From positions 1 to 45,867 of the forward strand of contig CAMTXX010000070.1 in the NCBI GenBank assembly GCA_947085825.1: DNA of 45,867 nt, given 5' to 3'. Positions within the stretch are counted from its first letter, which is position 1; each line of letters opens with the position of its first letter. Below the pieces are notes generated by a model. It saw only the letters and a list, made by a program, of their open reading frames with translations. It made no database searches and was not told where the DNA came from. Below, one piece after another: positions 7,375 through 16,521 of the stretch. Made by a program: the position numbers and the translations under genes. Source of the DNA: JAOUFP01 sp947085825. Its GTDB lineage: Bacteria > Nitrospirota > Thermodesulfovibrionia > Thermodesulfovibrionales > UBA6898.

Positions 7375-9297
7375 ATGGAAAAAGAATTAAAACTCATAAT
7401 ACAGCCAAAAGTTATTGACCATCTCGGGATAAAAATGTATCAAAAGCCTGTTGATGTTATTGCAGAATTTATTGCAAATGCTTGGGATGCCGATTCTGAA
7501 ATTGTTGGAATTACAATTAACGATGATTCCATCATTGTAAAGGATAAAGGAATCGGCATGACTTATCAGCAGTGCCAGGATTTTTTCCTAACGGTAGGTA
7601 GAGATAGACGGAAGGCAACTGGTACGGAAGTGACTGAAGAAAAGAAACGCCCTATTTTAGGCAGAAAAGGTATCGGTAAATTCTCAGGATTCGGGATTGC
7701 AAAAACAATTGAAGTAACAACGATATCAAAAATCGACGGCGAATCAACCTCTTTTAGAATGAATATTCAGGAGATTCTGGAATATGATGCTTCCGGAAAG
7801 GAAGATAAGCCGATAAAGGTGATTGCTTATAAAGAGCCTTCCGCTGCCAATAAAGTAAATCACGGAACAACGGTTTCATTAATTGGCATAGACGGCAAGT
7901 CAATAGATAAGGAAAACTTCAAAAAAGACTTATCCAGACGATTTCTTTTATCTCAAAGTTACGGTGACTTTAAAATAACGGTTAATAAACAAGACTTGCC
8001 TGAAAGTTTTAGTGATGAATTGGAATTCGTTTTTCCGAGAGATTTATCCATTGAGGAAAAGGCGAAGATTCCCAACCTGCAAAAAACTGATGATAAAGGA
8101 TGGGCTGTAGAAAAATTCAATGGCTATGAGATATTGTGGAGAATCGGTTTTTATGAGGAACCCATAGAAACTGAAGAACTGAGAGGGATTTCAATTTTTG
8201 CAAAAAGTAAAATGGCTCAAAAACCATTCTTCTTTGACTTGGCAGGAGGCATAAACTCCCAGTTCGGAATTGAATATATGACTGGCCAGATAAAAATGGA
8301 TTTTATAGATACGGGCGCTAACGATCTTATTGCTACTGAAAGGCAACGAATAAATCTCCAGACGGATTTGGGGAAAAAAATTAAAGAATGGGGAATTGAA
8401 AAAATTAAATTGCTTTGTTCCATTAGGAAAAAGAAAAGGTCTGATAAAAGATTACACGAATTGGAAGACAAATTTGAAGGGTTTAAAGATAGGCTGGACG
8501 CGTTTCCCCCGACCGAAAGGAAAACGGTAAAATCGGTATTGTTGAAAATTGCCTCTTTTGATAGGTTAGGCAAAAAAAGATTTCATGAGTGGGGTAATGA
8601 CATATTGACTTCATGGGAAATGGGAAGGCTGAAAGATTTGATTACTCAAATTTCGGAAGCAAAAGACATGGACGAACAAAAATTGCTTGAAATGTTGTCT
8701 GAGGCAGATGTGCTTACAGCCTTAAATATTGCCGAATCCGTAAAAACAAAAATTCTCAGTATCGGCGAGCTTAAACAGAGAGTAACTTCCAGACAACTTG
8801 AAAACAAAGTACGTGATTACATATATGACCATTCATGGATTATTCACCCTAAGTGGGAAAGCTTTAAAAAGGAACGCAGTGTCGAAAGATTGATTAAAGA
8901 CATAGGTTCAAAACAACTTAATCATACCGTCTTTGAAGGCCGCGTAGACTTGGCATTATCAGCAGGTTCAACTTTACTTCTTGTGGAGTTTATTCGTCCT
9001 GGTTTAGAAATAGACAAGGATCATTTGGACAGAATTAACTACTACGTTATGGATATAAGAAGCAGCCTTGACAAAGAAACTAGTGGTACCATCAAATACT
9101 TAGAGAACGCCTATCTTATTGCTGACTCTAAAAAAGACAGCGAACTGATACATAAAAGAATCAAACAGCTTGAAGGCGAGGGAATATTGGTAATGACATG
9201 GAATACCTTAATTGAAGAAGCTCTCAGGCAATGGAAAGATTATCTTGGTCTCTTAAAACAAAGACACCCGGACGATAAAAGAATTCAGGATTTATGA
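7375..9297 (+). CDS. MORC/MutL-like GHKL ATPase with C-terminal nuclease-like domain
   Basis: 640 residues. The N-terminal Bergerat-fold ATPase is clear: N-box EFIANAWDAD (31..40), G1 box DKGIGM (57..62) and G2 box GRKGIGKFSGFG (96..107). The C-terminal part from about 475 looks like a restriction-nuclease fold: LENKVRDYIYDHSWII, then EGRVDLAL with D525, a strand ending LLLVEF with E538, and RPG. The lysine expected after E538 is replaced by isoleucine, with R541 two residues further, so the PD-(D/E)XK signature is degenerate. GHKL ATPases next to cytosine methylases and Vsr were described as MORC-type restriction systems (Iyer, Abhiman and Aravind 2008). The gene overlaps the methyltransferase gene by ATGA and has a strong AGGAAGGAGAGG ribosome site. 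It probably acts as the ATP-dependent effector. Confidence 0.8.
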   Translation: MEKELKLIIQPKVIDHLGIKMYQKPVDVIAEFIANAWDADSEIVGITINDDSIIVKDKGIGMTYQQCQDFFLTVGRDRRKATGTEVTEEKKRPILGRKGIGKFSGFGIAKTIEVTTISKIDGESTSFRMNIQEILEYDASGKEDKPIKVIAYKEPSAANKVNHGTTVSLIGIDGKSIDKENFKKDLSRRFLLSQSYGDFKITVNKQDLPESFSDELEFVFPRDLSIEEKAKIPNLQKTDDKGWAVEKFNGYEILWRIGFYEEPIETEELRGISIFAKSKMAQKPFFFDLAGGINSQFGIEYMTGQIKMDFIDTGANDLIATERQRINLQTDLGKKIKEWGIEKIKLLCSIRKKKRSDKRLHELEDKFEGFKDRLDAFPPTERKTVKSVLLKIASFDRLGKKRFHEWGNDILTSWEMGRLKDLITQISEAKDMDEQKLLEMLSEADVLTALNIAESVKTKILSIGELKQRVTSRQLENKVRDYIYDHSWIIHPKWESFKKERSVERLIKDIGSKQLNHTVFEGRVDLALSAGSTLLLVEFIRPGLEIDKDHLDRINYYVMDIRSSLDKETSGTIKYLENAYLIADSKKDSELIHKRIKQLEGEGILVMTWNTLIEEALRQWKDYLGLLKQRHPDDKRIQDL

Positions 9298-10325
9298 AAA
9301 TGAGAACGTATAATTCCGTAGATTTATTTTCCGGCTGCGGCGGCTTGTCGGCCGGCATGGTACAAGCTGGTTTTACGGCTAAAGTGGCCATTGAAGTTGA
9401 CAAGCATGCCGTGCTTACATATCGGATGAATCATTCCAAAACTACGGTTATCGAAAAGGATATCCGTCGGGTCTCCGCTGATGAAATAATTAAACAATTG
9501 AACGGTGAGCCGCTGCACCTATTAGCGGGATGTCCGCCCTGTCAGGGTTTTTCCTCCGTGCGCAGGTTGAATCGGAAGCAAAATGTGCGTGATGACAGGA
9601 ACGCTCTAATTGTGGAATATCTACGGTTCGTAAAAGAACTGAAGCCTCTTACAATTATGATGGAAAATGTTCCTGGATTAGTCAACTATTATATCTTTAA
9701 GGATGTTGTAAAAGAGCTTGATAAACTCGGATATCGTCCGAAAGTGAAAATCGTGAATGTAAATAATTACGGTGTACCTCAAAACAGAAGGCGTTTGATA
9801 ATGGTCGGTTCCTTGTTGGGAGAAATAGACATTGCTGGAGGAACAAGCGAAAAAGTTACGGTAAAAGATGCCATCGGCAAATTGGAACCGATAGAAGCAA
9901 CAAAAGACCCTTTACACAAAATTACGGCCAATCACACGCCGGAAGTGATGGAAAGGATACGGCTTACACCGAAAGACGGAGGAAGTTGGAAGGACTTACC
10001 AGAGCAATACACTTTGGAATGCCATAAAAAGGAAAATGTCGGATTTAAAGATATATACGGACGTTTACGTTGGAACGATTATTCTTCGACGATAACCGGA
10101 GGTTGTCTGAATCCTTCCAAGGGCAGATTTTTACATCCGGAGGAAGACAGGGTCATTACGGCACGGGAAGCCGCTTTATTACAGTCGTTCCCCAAGAGCT
10201 ACAAATTCCCTGTGAACATCCCGAAAGCTTCTTTGGCTTTGCTTATAGGCAACGCGCTTCCTCCGGGGTTCAGTTACATACAATCTATGAACATCAAAGG
10301 ACATTTAGACAAATATCTTGGCTGA
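9294..10325 (+). CDS. DNA (cytosine-5-)-methyltransferase
   Basis: 343 residues with the ordered C5-methylase motifs: motif I DLFSGCGGLS (10..19), motif IV GCPPCQGFS (79..87) with the nucleophile C83, motif VI ENVPG (124..128), motif VIII QNRRRL (163..168) and a late motif X IGNALPPG. It methylates cytosine in a short double-stranded site, whose sequence cannot be read from the gene. It should protect host DNA from the preceding ATPase/nuclease. The start overlaps the ATPase stop (ATGA) and the end overlaps vsr by eight bases, so the three genes form one translationally coupled unit. Confidence 0.93.
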   Translation: MKMRTYNSVDLFSGCGGLSAGMVQAGFTAKVAIEVDKHAVLTYRMNHSKTTVIEKDIRRVSADEIIKQLNGEPLHLLAGCPPCQGFSSVRRLNRKQNVRDDRNALIVEYLRFVKELKPLTIMMENVPGLVNYYIFKDVVKELDKLGYRPKVKIVNVNNYGVPQNRRRLIMVGSLLGEIDIAGGTSEKVTVKDAIGKLEPIEATKDPLHKITANHTPEVMERIRLTPKDGGSWKDLPEQYTLECHKKENVGFKDIYGRLRWNDYSSTITGGCLNPSKGRFLHPEEDRVITAREAALLQSFPKSYKFPVNIPKASLALLIGNALPPGFSYIQSMNIKGHLDKYLG

Positions 10326-10731
10326 TATATTTTCAAAAGGGAAAAGAAGTGCGATAATGGCAAAGATTCGGGGTGATGAAACACAGCCCGAAATAGTTGT
10401 AAGAAAATTCCTCTTTTCCAAAGGTTTTCGTTTCAGAAAAAACGTAAAGACTTTGCCGAGTAAGCCGGATATTGTTCTACCTAAATACAAGGCCGTTATT
10501 TTTATTCACGGTTGTTTTTGGCATAAGCATAAGAACTGCAAAAAGGCACAACTGCCTGAAACGAGAAAGGAGTTTTGGGAAAAGAAAATAAGCGGAAATG
10601 TTGAGCGGGATAAAAAGAATATCCGGCAATTAAAGAAAACCGGATGGCAAGTGATTGTTCTCTGGCAATGCCGGTTGGGGAAAAAACAATCGGATAAATG
10701 GCAAAATTCATTAATTGAAAAACTATCATGA
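10318..10731 (+). CDS. vsr: Very short patch repair endonuclease (Vsr)
   Basis: A 137-residue nickase that cuts next to T:G mismatches produced by deamination of 5-methylcytosine, protecting the sites made by the upstream methylase. D51 falls at the same number as the catalytic aspartate of E. coli Vsr, followed by FIHGCFWHKHKNC with H64 and H69. The likely zinc ligands are C66, H71, C74 and C118. The conserved N terminus MADIFSKGKRSAIMAKIRG begins at a TTG codon inside the end of the methylase gene. The next ATG would delete this conserved part, so TTG is chosen. Its stop overlaps the ATG of res (ATGA). Confidence 0.93.
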   Translation: MADIFSKGKRSAIMAKIRGDETQPEIVVRKFLFSKGFRFRKNVKTLPSKPDIVLPKYKAVIFIHGCFWHKHKNCKKAQLPETRKEFWEKKISGNVERDKKNIRQLKKTGWQVIVLWQCRLGKKQSDKWQNSLIEKLS

Positions 10732-13385
10732 AACTCCACTTTGACAGCAATCAGGAATACCAGATAGAGGCCATCAGGGCCGTTACTGATATATTTGAAG
10801 GGCAGCCTTTGAGCGGCGGGGATTTTGAATTTTCGTTAGCTGCAACAGGCGCATTGCTTTCTGAGAACGGTGTGGGAAACAGACTGACATTGACTGAAGA
10901 TCAGATTTGGGAGAATGTAAAGAGAATACAGCAGCGCAACCTCACCCCTTCTCCCCTCTCCTCACTGAGTGGGGTTGGGGGAGAGGCGGGGATGAATTTC
11001 TCTGTAGAGATGGAGACAGGTACAGGCAAGACCTATGTGTATCTGCGTACCATATATGAATTGAGCAAACTCTACGGCTTCAAAAAATTTGTGGTTGTAG
11101 TTCCGTCAATTGCCATCCGTGAAGGTGTTTTAAAGAACCTGCAAATCACCCACGACCACTTCCAGACCCTTTATGACAAGGTGCAGATCAATTATGACGT
11201 GTATGACAGCAAGAAAGTTTCCAATCTAAGAGGCTTTGCTGCCGGCAACGCCATTCAGATATTGGTTATAAACATTGATGCCTTTGCCAAAGACGAAAAC
11301 ATTATCAACAAGCCCAATGACAAGCTCACAGGCAAAAAGCCCATTGAATTCATCCAGAGCGCCAATCCGATTGTAATTGTTGACGAACCGCAGAATATGG
11401 AAACGGACCTTCGTAAAAAGGCTATTGAAAATCTTAATCCTCTTTGCACCCTTCGCTATTCCGCTACCCACACCAACCTTTATAACCTGGTGTATTCCCT
11501 CAACCCGGTAAAGGCCTATGATTTGGGACTGGTGAAACAGATAGAGGTTGACTCTGTAATAAGCGAGAATGCCAATAATGCTGCTTTTATACAGGTAGAG
11601 AAAATTCAGCCAAGCGGGAAGAATAAAATCATTGCAAAGCTGAAGATTGATGTAAATACTGCGAAAGGCATAGAAAGAAAAACTATCACCGTTGACAGAG
11701 ATAAACATGACCTGTACAAACTTTCCGGCAAACGTGAAATATATCAAGATTTGAAAGTGTCAGAGATTGATATATCTAATCAGACTGTCTCGTTCTCAAA
11801 TGGACAAATTCTTTCAGCAGGCGAGACGCAGGGCGGCATGAATGATGAAGTAATGAAGTTTATGATTCGCAAAACCGTTGAAGAACACCTCAAAAAAGAG
11901 AGAGTTTACAAAGCCAAAGGGATTAAAGTGCTATCTCTCTTTTTCATTGACAAGGTCAGGAACTACCGGGAATACGACGTGAACGGAAACCCGGTAAAGG
12001 GCAAGTTTGCCGGTTGGTTTGAGGAGATATATAACGACCTCTCCCCCAACCCCTCTCCTCAAGGAGAGGGGCGAAGGGGTGAGGTACATAACGGATATTT
12101 TTCGCAGGACAGTAAAGGCAGAGTAAAGGACACGGGAGGCGAAACCCTGGCGGATAATGATACCTACAAACTGATAATGCAGGACAAAGAGAAACTGCTT
12201 GACCCGAATACACCGCTTCGCTTTATTTTCAGCCACTCCGCATTGCGGGAGGGATGGGACAACCCGAATGTGTTTCAGATATGCACTTTGAACGAGACCA
12301 GATCTGAAATAAAAAAGAGGCAGGAAATCGGCAGGGGCTTACGTTTATCCGTAAATCAAAATGGACAGCGGATATTTGACCGCAACATCAACAAACTGAC
12401 GGTTATAGCCAATGAGCGTTATGAAGATTTTGCCAGGGCATTGCAGAATGAAATACAGGAAGATTGCGGAGTGGATTTCACAGGCAGGGTAAAGAACAGA
12501 GGCGACAGGCAAAAAGTCGGTTTGAGGAAGGGCTTTGAGGCAGACCCGAAATTTCTGCAGATTTGGGAGAAGATAAAATTCCATGCCCGATACCGTGTTG
12601 AATACAAAACAGATGAGTTGATTATCCTGGCTGCAAAGGCAGTGAGGAACATGCCGGAAACCAGAAAGCCGACTATCAAATCAACCAGGAAAAGGGTTTT
12701 AATAACCGAGGAAGGGGTCGGCGGACTGTTGTTGAGTGATAGCATTGTTGACGATTATGGAATCGGGTTTGAAATACCTGATATGCCGACTTATATTCAG
12801 GCCAAGACAGAGTTGACGCGGAACACTATACTGGAAATAATCAAAAAGTCAGGAAGGCTGAGCGAAGTATTTCTGAACCCGCAGCTCTTTATGGATAACG
12901 CAGTAAGTGCTATTAAGGCGGTACTGTGTGGGTTGATGGTTGACGGTATCAAGTATGAAAAAATCGGTGACAGGATTTATGAAATGCAATTATTTGAAGA
13001 TAATGATCTGGAAATATACCTTGATCAATTTACCTTCGCAGTGAACAACCGGGACAAAACCATTTATGAAAACTACATACCTCTTGATTCATTTGTGGAA
13101 AATCAGTTTGCCAAAGATTGTGAGAGCAGTGAGGACATTGAGTTCTATTTCAAGCTCCCTTTTTGGTTCAGGATAAATACACCCATAGGCACCTATAACC
13201 CCGATTGGGCAATAGTATTCAAGGGCGAAAAGAAGATCTATTTCGTGGCGGAGACAAAAGGCCAGGGGCAGGAACTAAGGCTGAGCGAGCAAATGAAGAT
13301 TGACTGCGGTAAAGCGCACTTTGAACAGTTTGAGGATGTAAAGTTTAAAGGGCCTATTTCATCGGTTTCGGAATTGTCCGGGTGA
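10728..13385 (+). CDS. res: Type III restriction enzyme Res subunit (helicase-nuclease)
   Basis: 885 residues; the cleavage and translocation partner of Mod. Walker A is METGTGKT (95..102). The DEAD-like box is VDEPQ (218..222). Helicase motif VI is QEIGRGLRL. The C-terminal nuclease has PDW (D826) and AETKG (E842, K844), a complete PD-(D/E)XK set. Two palindrome-derived peptides are inserted in frame: LTPSPLSSLSGVGGEAG at about 72..88, just before the strand leading to Walker A, and LSPNPSPQGEGRRGEV at about 438..453. Its start overlaps the vsr stop, so it is now translated as the last gene of the nested cassette rather than directly after mod. Confidence 0.93.
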   Translation: MKLHFDSNQEYQIEAIRAVTDIFEGQPLSGGDFEFSLAATGALLSENGVGNRLTLTEDQIWENVKRIQQRNLTPSPLSSLSGVGGEAGMNFSVEMETGTGKTYVYLRTIYELSKLYGFKKFVVVVPSIAIREGVLKNLQITHDHFQTLYDKVQINYDVYDSKKVSNLRGFAAGNAIQILVINIDAFAKDENIINKPNDKLTGKKPIEFIQSANPIVIVDEPQNMETDLRKKAIENLNPLCTLRYSATHTNLYNLVYSLNPVKAYDLGLVKQIEVDSVISENANNAAFIQVEKIQPSGKNKIIAKLKIDVNTAKGIERKTITVDRDKHDLYKLSGKREIYQDLKVSEIDISNQTVSFSNGQILSAGETQGGMNDEVMKFMIRKTVEEHLKKERVYKAKGIKVLSLFFIDKVRNYREYDVNGNPVKGKFAGWFEEIYNDLSPNPSPQGEGRRGEVHNGYFSQDSKGRVKDTGGETLADNDTYKLIMQDKEKLLDPNTPLRFIFSHSALREGWDNPNVFQICTLNETRSEIKKRQEIGRGLRLSVNQNGQRIFDRNINKLTVIANERYEDFARALQNEIQEDCGVDFTGRVKNRGDRQKVGLRKGFEADPKFLQIWEKIKFHARYRVEYKTDELIILAAKAVRNMPETRKPTIKSTRKRVLITEEGVGGLLLSDSIVDDYGIGFEIPDMPTYIQAKTELTRNTILEIIKKSGRLSEVFLNPQLFMDNAVSAIKAVLCGLMVDGIKYEKIGDRIYEMQLFEDNDLEIYLDQFTFAVNNRDKTIYENYIPLDSFVENQFAKDCESSEDIEFYFKLPFWFRINTPIGTYNPDWAIVFKGEKKIYFVAETKGQGQELRLSEQMKIDCGKAHFEQFEDVKFKGPISSVSELSG
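10940..10991. repeat. Palindromic element inserted in frame near the 5' end of res
   Basis: A copy of the mod palindrome family. It opens CCTCACCCCTTCTCCCCTCT, has a central TCACTGAGT, and has a right arm GGGGTTGGGGGAGAGG. It encodes LTPSPLSSLSGVGG in Res without breaking the frame. Confidence 0.8.
12038..12084. repeat. Palindromic element inserted in frame in the middle of res
   Basis: A 47-bp palindrome: CCTCTCCCCCAACCCCTCTC, centre CTCAAGGAG, right arm AGGGGCGAAGGGGTGAGG. It encodes LSPNPSPQGEGRRGEV. The family sequence resumes at VHNGYFSQD. Confidence 0.85.
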
Positions 13386-13497
13386 TAGTTTACTCAAAAG
13401 CGGGCTACGTGCCTTATTTGAAACGAGATTAATGAAGCTAAATGACACTTGATTGGTAGTATTCATCAGACGTTACTGCTCAATTTTGTACATTTCT

Positions 13498-15363
13498 TCA
13501 CTGCACACTCTCCAGAAAACTCTTCCCGTAGCGCATGGTTTTGATCCTCTCATCGCAGATGATAACCCGTCCTGTGTCAGTCTTCGAGCGTATCAGTCTG
13601 CCGAAGCCCTGCTTGAATTTAAGCACCGCTCGCGGCAGGGAGTATTCGGTAAAGGGATTGCCTCCAGCCTTCTTTATCACCTCTGTCCGAGCTATGACCA
13701 TTGGTTCTGTCGGGACCTCGAAGGGCAGTTTTGTAATGATAAGGCATTTCAGTGAATCCCCTTTGACGTCAACGCCTTCCCAGAATGAATCAAGCCCGAA
13801 GATGACGCTGTTTTCGCTCTCCCTCATTATATCGAGCATCAGCCTGTTTTGCAGCTCTCCCTGGAGCATTGGATTGAGCCCGATATTTCTCAGTTCTCCA
13901 TGAGACAGGTCCCAGGTTTTTCTCATCACATCCCTGGAAGTGAAGAGCGCAAGAACCCCACCTTCAGTTTGTGATGCCTCCTCTACAATCACTCCCGCGA
14001 GTTGTTTAATGCTGCCTTCACTTTTGAGGTTTATACCGCGCTTTATCTCAATAGCTATCTGGTTTTTGATGTCAAAAGGGGAGGGGACTGCCAACTTTTC
14101 CGATTCCTCAAGGCCGAGGATGCTGGAAGTTACATGAAAATCACCTGAGACAGAAAGAGTTGCAGAGGTCAGGATAACCGATTTGTATAAGGGAAGAACG
14201 CTCTGTTTTACAAAATCACCGGGATATATGGGAGCCATCCTGAGAGATATTTTTCTTTCTTCTATCTCAGGCCATCTCACGAATCCCTCAAGGCCCTCAG
14301 GGAAAGTCTCCATTGCTTCAGCGACTTTGAGCAGCTTTATGAGCGCTGCCTTGAGCTCCAGTTCGTCATCTTCCTGAAAGAGTCCTGTGGTTGATGTTTT
14401 GATGCTGCTGATGAGGGATTTTATTGAATCAGACAGGCTCTGCATCATGTCACTGATACTGAACCTGCCTTGTATTATTTGCCTGTTGCTGAGTTCACTC
14501 CTGACCTTTACCCAGAAGAGTCCCAATTCGGCCTTCAGGGATTCAACAGGCTCGAAAAGGACAGGGGATTGTGCAAGCAGTCCTTTATACACCCCCCGAT
14601 GATCGATCCTGAGAAGCTTGTTGAAGATATAGTCAATCCCACGCGCTGAGAGCGTTACGCCTATCTGGTCGCAAAGAACGCTGTCCAGACTATGGCCCTC
14701 ATCGACCACGAGAATATCGGCCTTTGGAAGTATCCTTGCATCCTCAGGCATCATGGAGTTGAGGGCTGTAAGGGCATGGTTCGATACGACGATCTGGGCC
14801 TTCTCCCATCTCTGGCGCGCGATGAAATAATGGCAATCTCTGTAATAGGAACATTTCTTTGCCCTGCAGGCATCCGCATCCGAGCAGATGTTTTCCCAGA
14901 TCGAATTTATGCCAGGTCCGTATTCCTCTCTGTCTCCGCTGTTTGTCTCCGAAGCCCATCCGACTATTTTTTTGTACTCAGTGTTTTCTTCCCTGTCATC
15001 GGATCTGAAGGCGCTCATTCTCCTCAGGCAGAGATAGTTTCCCCTGCCTTTTGCTATGGCGTATTCAAACTCATGCAAAGAGGCGAGGAAACTCAGGTCT
15101 TTTGATGCAAGCTGTTCCTGGAGGTTTATTGTCTTTGTTGCGATGATCGCTTTTTTGCCGGAAAGGATGATTGGTATGAGATAGGCGAAGGTCTTGCCTG
15201 TTCCTGTGCCTGCCTCTGCAAGGAGTGTCCCGCCGTCTTCTATGATCTTTGCGCAGGCGCTCATCATCTCCTGCTGGGGGGTCCTGAGTTCATAATCCTC
15301 CATGGACCCTTTTACTGAGTTCTGGAGGAATTCGGTTGAGCTTAGTTTCAATTTTGAATCCAT
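13498..15363 (-). CDS. dinG: DinG-family ATP-dependent DNA helicase (XPD-like, Fe-S)
   Basis: 621-residue superfamily 2 helicase expected to move 5'-3' and resolve unusual DNA structures. Walker A is AGTGTGKT (51..58) and motif II is VVDEGHSLD (DEGH at 221..224). Four cysteines for the iron-sulfur cluster are C112, C166, C171 and C177; the CX4CX5C spacing equals that of E. coli DinG. The C-terminal FGRLIRSKTDTGRV contains motif VI. The protein is about 100 residues shorter than E. coli DinG and has no exonuclease domain. AAGGGAT lies before the ATG. It converges with res across a 112-bp gap in which I see no terminator. Confidence 0.9.
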   Translation of the reverse strand: MDSKLKLSSTEFLQNSVKGSMEDYELRTPQQEMMSACAKIIEDGGTLLAEAGTGTGKTFAYLIPIILSGKKAIIATKTINLQEQLASKDLSFLASLHEFEYAIAKGRGNYLCLRRMSAFRSDDREENTEYKKIVGWASETNSGDREEYGPGINSIWENICSDADACRAKKCSYYRDCHYFIARQRWEKAQIVVSNHALTALNSMMPEDARILPKADILVVDEGHSLDSVLCDQIGVTLSARGIDYIFNKLLRIDHRGVYKGLLAQSPVLFEPVESLKAELGLFWVKVRSELSNRQIIQGRFSISDMMQSLSDSIKSLISSIKTSTTGLFQEDDELELKAALIKLLKVAEAMETFPEGLEGFVRWPEIEERKISLRMAPIYPGDFVKQSVLPLYKSVILTSATLSVSGDFHVTSSILGLEESEKLAVPSPFDIKNQIAIEIKRGINLKSEGSIKQLAGVIVEEASQTEGGVLALFTSRDVMRKTWDLSHGELRNIGLNPMLQGELQNRLMLDIMRESENSVIFGLDSFWEGVDVKGDSLKCLIITKLPFEVPTEPMVIARTEVIKKAGGNPFTEYSLPRAVLKFKQGFGRLIRSKTDTGRVIICDERIKTMRYGKSFLESVQ

Positions 15364-15485
15364 TATATCCCTTGCAAATCTTATTATTTTAAATCAAAGA
15401 ATCATATTGTAAAAGATAATGAGGTTTTGATGCGCTGTTTTTACCGCAACAACGAAAAAATGAAAAGCGTAGACCTGTTAACCAT

Positions 15486-16154
15486 CTATGCCATATGAGG
15501 CGTCGGAAACTTTGGGGCGTCCCCAAATCCTCCGTTTTTTTCATCGAATCTCCGGCTTAATTCTTCATACGCAGTCTGAAGTACGGCCTCATCAAGCGCG
15601 TCCCCTGACAGGCCTTTCTCCTCATGCTGAAGCGCAGAGGTGATCTCATTGGATAATTTGCCAATATCATCATTTTGGAATTCCCACATCTTCCTTATGC
15701 GCGGCACGAGGTCCAGCATTCCAATACGTCCAAAACGGCTTTCTCTCGGCAGATAGGTTCCTGAAAAAAAGGGCTTTTTGTCAGGCGTCATAATAACAGT
15801 CAAAGGCCAGCCGCCACTGCCTGTCATGATCTGACATGCCTTCATATAAACAGTATCTATATCCGGCCTTTCCTCGCGGTCAACTTTAATGGAAATAAAA
15901 ACTTCATTTAGCAGTTCAGCTACTTCATGATCCTCAAAAGACTCTTTTTCCATGACATGACACCAGTGGCATGTTGAATATCCGATAGAAAGAAAAACGG
16001 GTTTATTCGCTTTTTGCGCATCTTCAAACGCCTCCTGACCCCAGGGATACCAGTTGACCGGATTATATGCATGCTGCAGCAGATACGGACTTTTTTCGGA
16101 GATCAGTCTGTTAGGTGTCAGCTTCCTGTTTTTGGGGTGATAACCGGAACTCAC
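15486..16154 (-). CDS. DUF255 thioredoxin-like protein, C-terminally truncated (YyaL/SPATA20 N-terminal part)
   Basis: 222 residues covering only the thioredoxin-like domain of the YyaL/SPATA20 family: NRLISEKSPYLLQHAYNPV, WYPWGQEAF, the redox-type motif GYSTCHWCHVMEKESF (C62, C65) and IKVDREERPDID. Full-length relatives have about 650 to 700 residues, continuing into an alpha/alpha barrel after KFPTPHN. Here the frame ends KFPTPHMA then stop, and no continuation is visible in the next 120 bases, so a deletion is likelier than a point mutation. The start is a GTG, with AAAGGGG about ten bases upstream. It may be a relic or a stand-alone redox domain. Confidence 0.7.
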   Translation of the reverse strand: MSSGYHPKNRKLTPNRLISEKSPYLLQHAYNPVNWYPWGQEAFEDAQKANKPVFLSIGYSTCHWCHVMEKESFEDHEVAELLNEVFISIKVDREERPDIDTVYMKACQIMTGSGGWPLTVIMTPDKKPFFSGTYLPRESRFGRIGMLDLVPRIRKMWEFQNDDIGKLSNEITSALQHEEKGLSGDALDEAVLQTAYEELSRRFDEKNGGFGDAPKFPTPHMA

Positions 16155-16275
16155 AGTAATGGGCCCCTTTCTTCTGTAATCGGGAATAAACTTTTGAGCG
16201 GCAGTTTGACTAATACTATAAGTTACAAATATAAAGCCGTTTGCAGCATAGATTTACATTGCCAGGAGAAAAATC

Positions 16276-16521
16276 TTACTTTACAAGGATTTTACTGGCA
16301 AATACGGTTTTTCGCATATCATCCAGCTTATTCTGGATCTCGATGAGTTCTTCCTTTAGTTTTTCATTCTGCAAGGCTGGCAAGATTTTCGTTCTTTCCA
16401 GAAGAAATACCCCAAGTTCCGCCATCTTATCAGGGAGATCTTTAAGCGCAGCATCTCCTTTAATATAATTACTGCCTCTCGATGATGCCTTCTCAATCAA
16501 TTCTTTGAGAGAGTTATCCAT
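16276..16521 (-). CDS. Small hypothetical protein with coiled-coil-like C terminus
   Basis: 81 residues starting MDNSLKELIEKAS. GGAGGA at 16526..16531 is correctly spaced before this ATG. A longer frame reaching 16578 is less likely, because its start lacks such a site. The middle (LKDLPDKMAELGVFLLERTK) and the end (NEKLKEELIEIQNKLDDMRK) are charged heptad-like helices. I do not recognise the family. Confidence 0.55.
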   Translation of the reverse strand: MDNSLKELIEKASSRGSNYIKGDAALKDLPDKMAELGVFLLERTKILPALQNEKLKEELIEIQNKLDDMRKTVFASKILVK

